From Paenibacillus tundrae (lineage in GTDB: Bacteria > Bacillota > Bacilli > Paenibacillales > Paenibacillaceae), in the NCBI RefSeq assembly GCF_030812775.1, contig NZ_JAUSTI010000010.1, positions 124,001 through 188,000 on the forward strand: a DNA stretch of 64,000 bases. Reading direction: 5' to 3'. The first letter of the stretch is position 1; every line of letters begins with the position of its first letter. Below the pieces are notes generated by a model, which was given only the letters and a program-made list of their open reading frames with translations, did not search any database and was not told the origin of the DNA. Positions 63,329 through 64,000 of the stretch are shown piece after piece. The position numbers were made by a program, and so were the translations under genes.

Positions 63329-64000
63329 ATCGAATGCGTGTGAATCGAGAGCATACAAGCATCATTGTGAGCTATGATGACCAAACATTCCACTGGTGTG
63401 AGCTTGATGATTCTGGCCATGTTCAAGACGCACTGCGTCTGTCTGATCATTGGCTAAGACGGATTCAGAACGTGCAGCATATACAATTCGTGGGTACAGA
63501 TCAAGTAGTGGCAATCATCCAAGAGAAAACGGAGAGATCTATTCACGTATACAAAAAAGAGCAGGGGCGCATAAAGTTGCTTTACACCAAGTCTTTAAAG
63601 TTACCGTTTCCCGTGATGCAGGTTGCCTGGCAGGATGAACACTTACAGCTGCTTTTTGCCGTTAGACATCGTTCAGGTACTGTACAGATTGGGCTATATG
63701 ATTCAGAACAAGAACAAGCCGAGTGGGTTACTCCAAAACTTGTTAATCCGCAATTTGTGTTTTGGTCAAAGATTGCGCGAGAGATTGGCGTTAATATAGG
63801 TGGACTTGGTAGAGTATATGTTTACGGTGAAGAGAGTGGATTATCTCAGGAAACCCTATATAGAGAGTATGCTTATCCTGTTATGGACAAGCAAGGTGAA
63901 ATGATTGCTTTATCTATTCCTGTAGAAGGTGGATTCCAGCCTGGCTGGAGCAAAGCGCAGGATGAAGCTATTCATCGACGCTTGGAACACAGCGAGCTTT
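63310..64000 (+). CDS. Unidentified beta-rich protein, 3' truncated by window
   Basis: Open frame of 230 codons running off the right edge. TTG start with GAGGGGAGG 7 bases upstream, overlapping the TPR gene by 19 bases; ATG 63334 is an alternative. The visible part has alternating beta strands (IIVSYDDQTFHWCELDDSG, QFVGTDQVVAIIQEK, SIHVYKKEQGRIKLLYTKS, LQLLFAVRHRSGTVQIGLYD), which looks like propeller blades. Prolyl-oligopeptidase-type peptidases begin with such a propeller and one (FlaP) trims class III leaders, so a leader peptidase is a possibility. The catalytic part would lie beyond the window. Confidence 0.6.
   Translation, partial: MGNPFLNRMRVNREHTSIIVSYDDQTFHWCELDDSGHVQDALRLSDHWLRRIQNVQHIQFVGTDQVVAIIQEKTERSIHVYKKEQGRIKLLYTKSLKLPFPVMQVAWQDEHLQLLFAVRHRSGTVQIGLYDSEQEQAEWVTPKLVNPQFVFWSKIAREIGVNIGGLGRVYVYGEESGLSQETLYREYAYPVMDKQGEMIALSIPVEGGFQPGWSKAQDEAIHRRLEHSEL

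Overview
The window looks like a chromosomal segment of a Paenibacillus-type Bacillota (mid-40s percent GC by eye; strong AGGAGG ribosome sites; several TTG and GTG starts; SLH-domain protein, MapB/CcdC-like genes, lipobox lipoproteins, Bacillus-style PhoP boxes). I found no rRNA, tRNA, CRISPR array, insertion sequence or phage. The genus is an inference from gene content, not a database match.

Layout. 1-2.5 kb: end of a chemoreceptor and an ArsB/NhaD-type membrane pump. 2.5-7 kb: pstSCAB phosphate transporter behind a PhoP-box-like promoter and a long structured non-coding element. 7.3-14.2 kb: a two-component system, a lipoprotein, two membrane PH-domain proteins and an MFS transporter whose tenth codon is an amber stop. 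14.4-16.6 kb: a tandem glycine riboswitch with an intrinsic terminator in front of the L-serine dehydratase genes sdaAB-sdaAA. 16.7-18.5 kb: a neopullulanase-type alpha-glycosidase. 18.8-23.5 kb: a two-component system with a three-gene ABC transporter of the lantibiotic/bacitracin-resistance kind. 23.6-24.9 kb: a hexapeptide acetyltransferase and a broken acyltransferase-3 gene. 25.2-29 kb: a four-PAS hybrid histidine kinase and a convergent L-lactate dehydrogenase. 29.5-34.6 kb: a MerR/RacA-like protein, a soluble Ser/Thr kinase, a tiny Ser/Arg/Tyr-rich protein, a methionine aminopeptidase, an MDR reductase and CcdC. 34.8-37.4 kb: a HEAT-repeat membrane protein with a glycosyltransferase-2 homologue that appears to have lost its catalytic motifs. 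37.6-40.6 kb: a GC-rich TetR/MBL-hydrolase operon with a double palindromic operator in its promoter, an orphan promoter-terminator pair, an Rrf2 regulator and a nitroreductase. 40.8-47.8 kb: two paralogous lipoproteins, an SLH protein, an AraC regulator, a lactonase-like beta-propeller protein and a secreted rhamnogalacturonan lyase with a cre-like site. 48-51.8 kb: sulfate ABC transporter genes and a YezD-like protein behind a long leader. 52-57.8 kb: a membrane protein, a second chemoreceptor, a GNAT, and an RHH regulator overlapping an MFS gene.

The most interesting region is 57.9-64.0 kb, a lanthipeptide operon that runs off the right edge. A 45-residue precursor with an ILxxQ-type leader is followed by a 919-residue lyase-kinase-cyclase. 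Downstream, with overlapping or closely coupled starts, come a GNAT-fold protein, a TPR protein with a degenerate P-loop-like N-terminus, and a further unidentified beta-rich protein. The architecture is class III/IV, but the cyclase domain keeps all three zinc ligands (Cys772, Cys817, His818). Class III LanKC enzymes classically lack these and class IV LanL enzymes have them. The precursor core also has a short, unusual Ser/Thr/Cys pattern. This makes the product class uncertain and possibly new.
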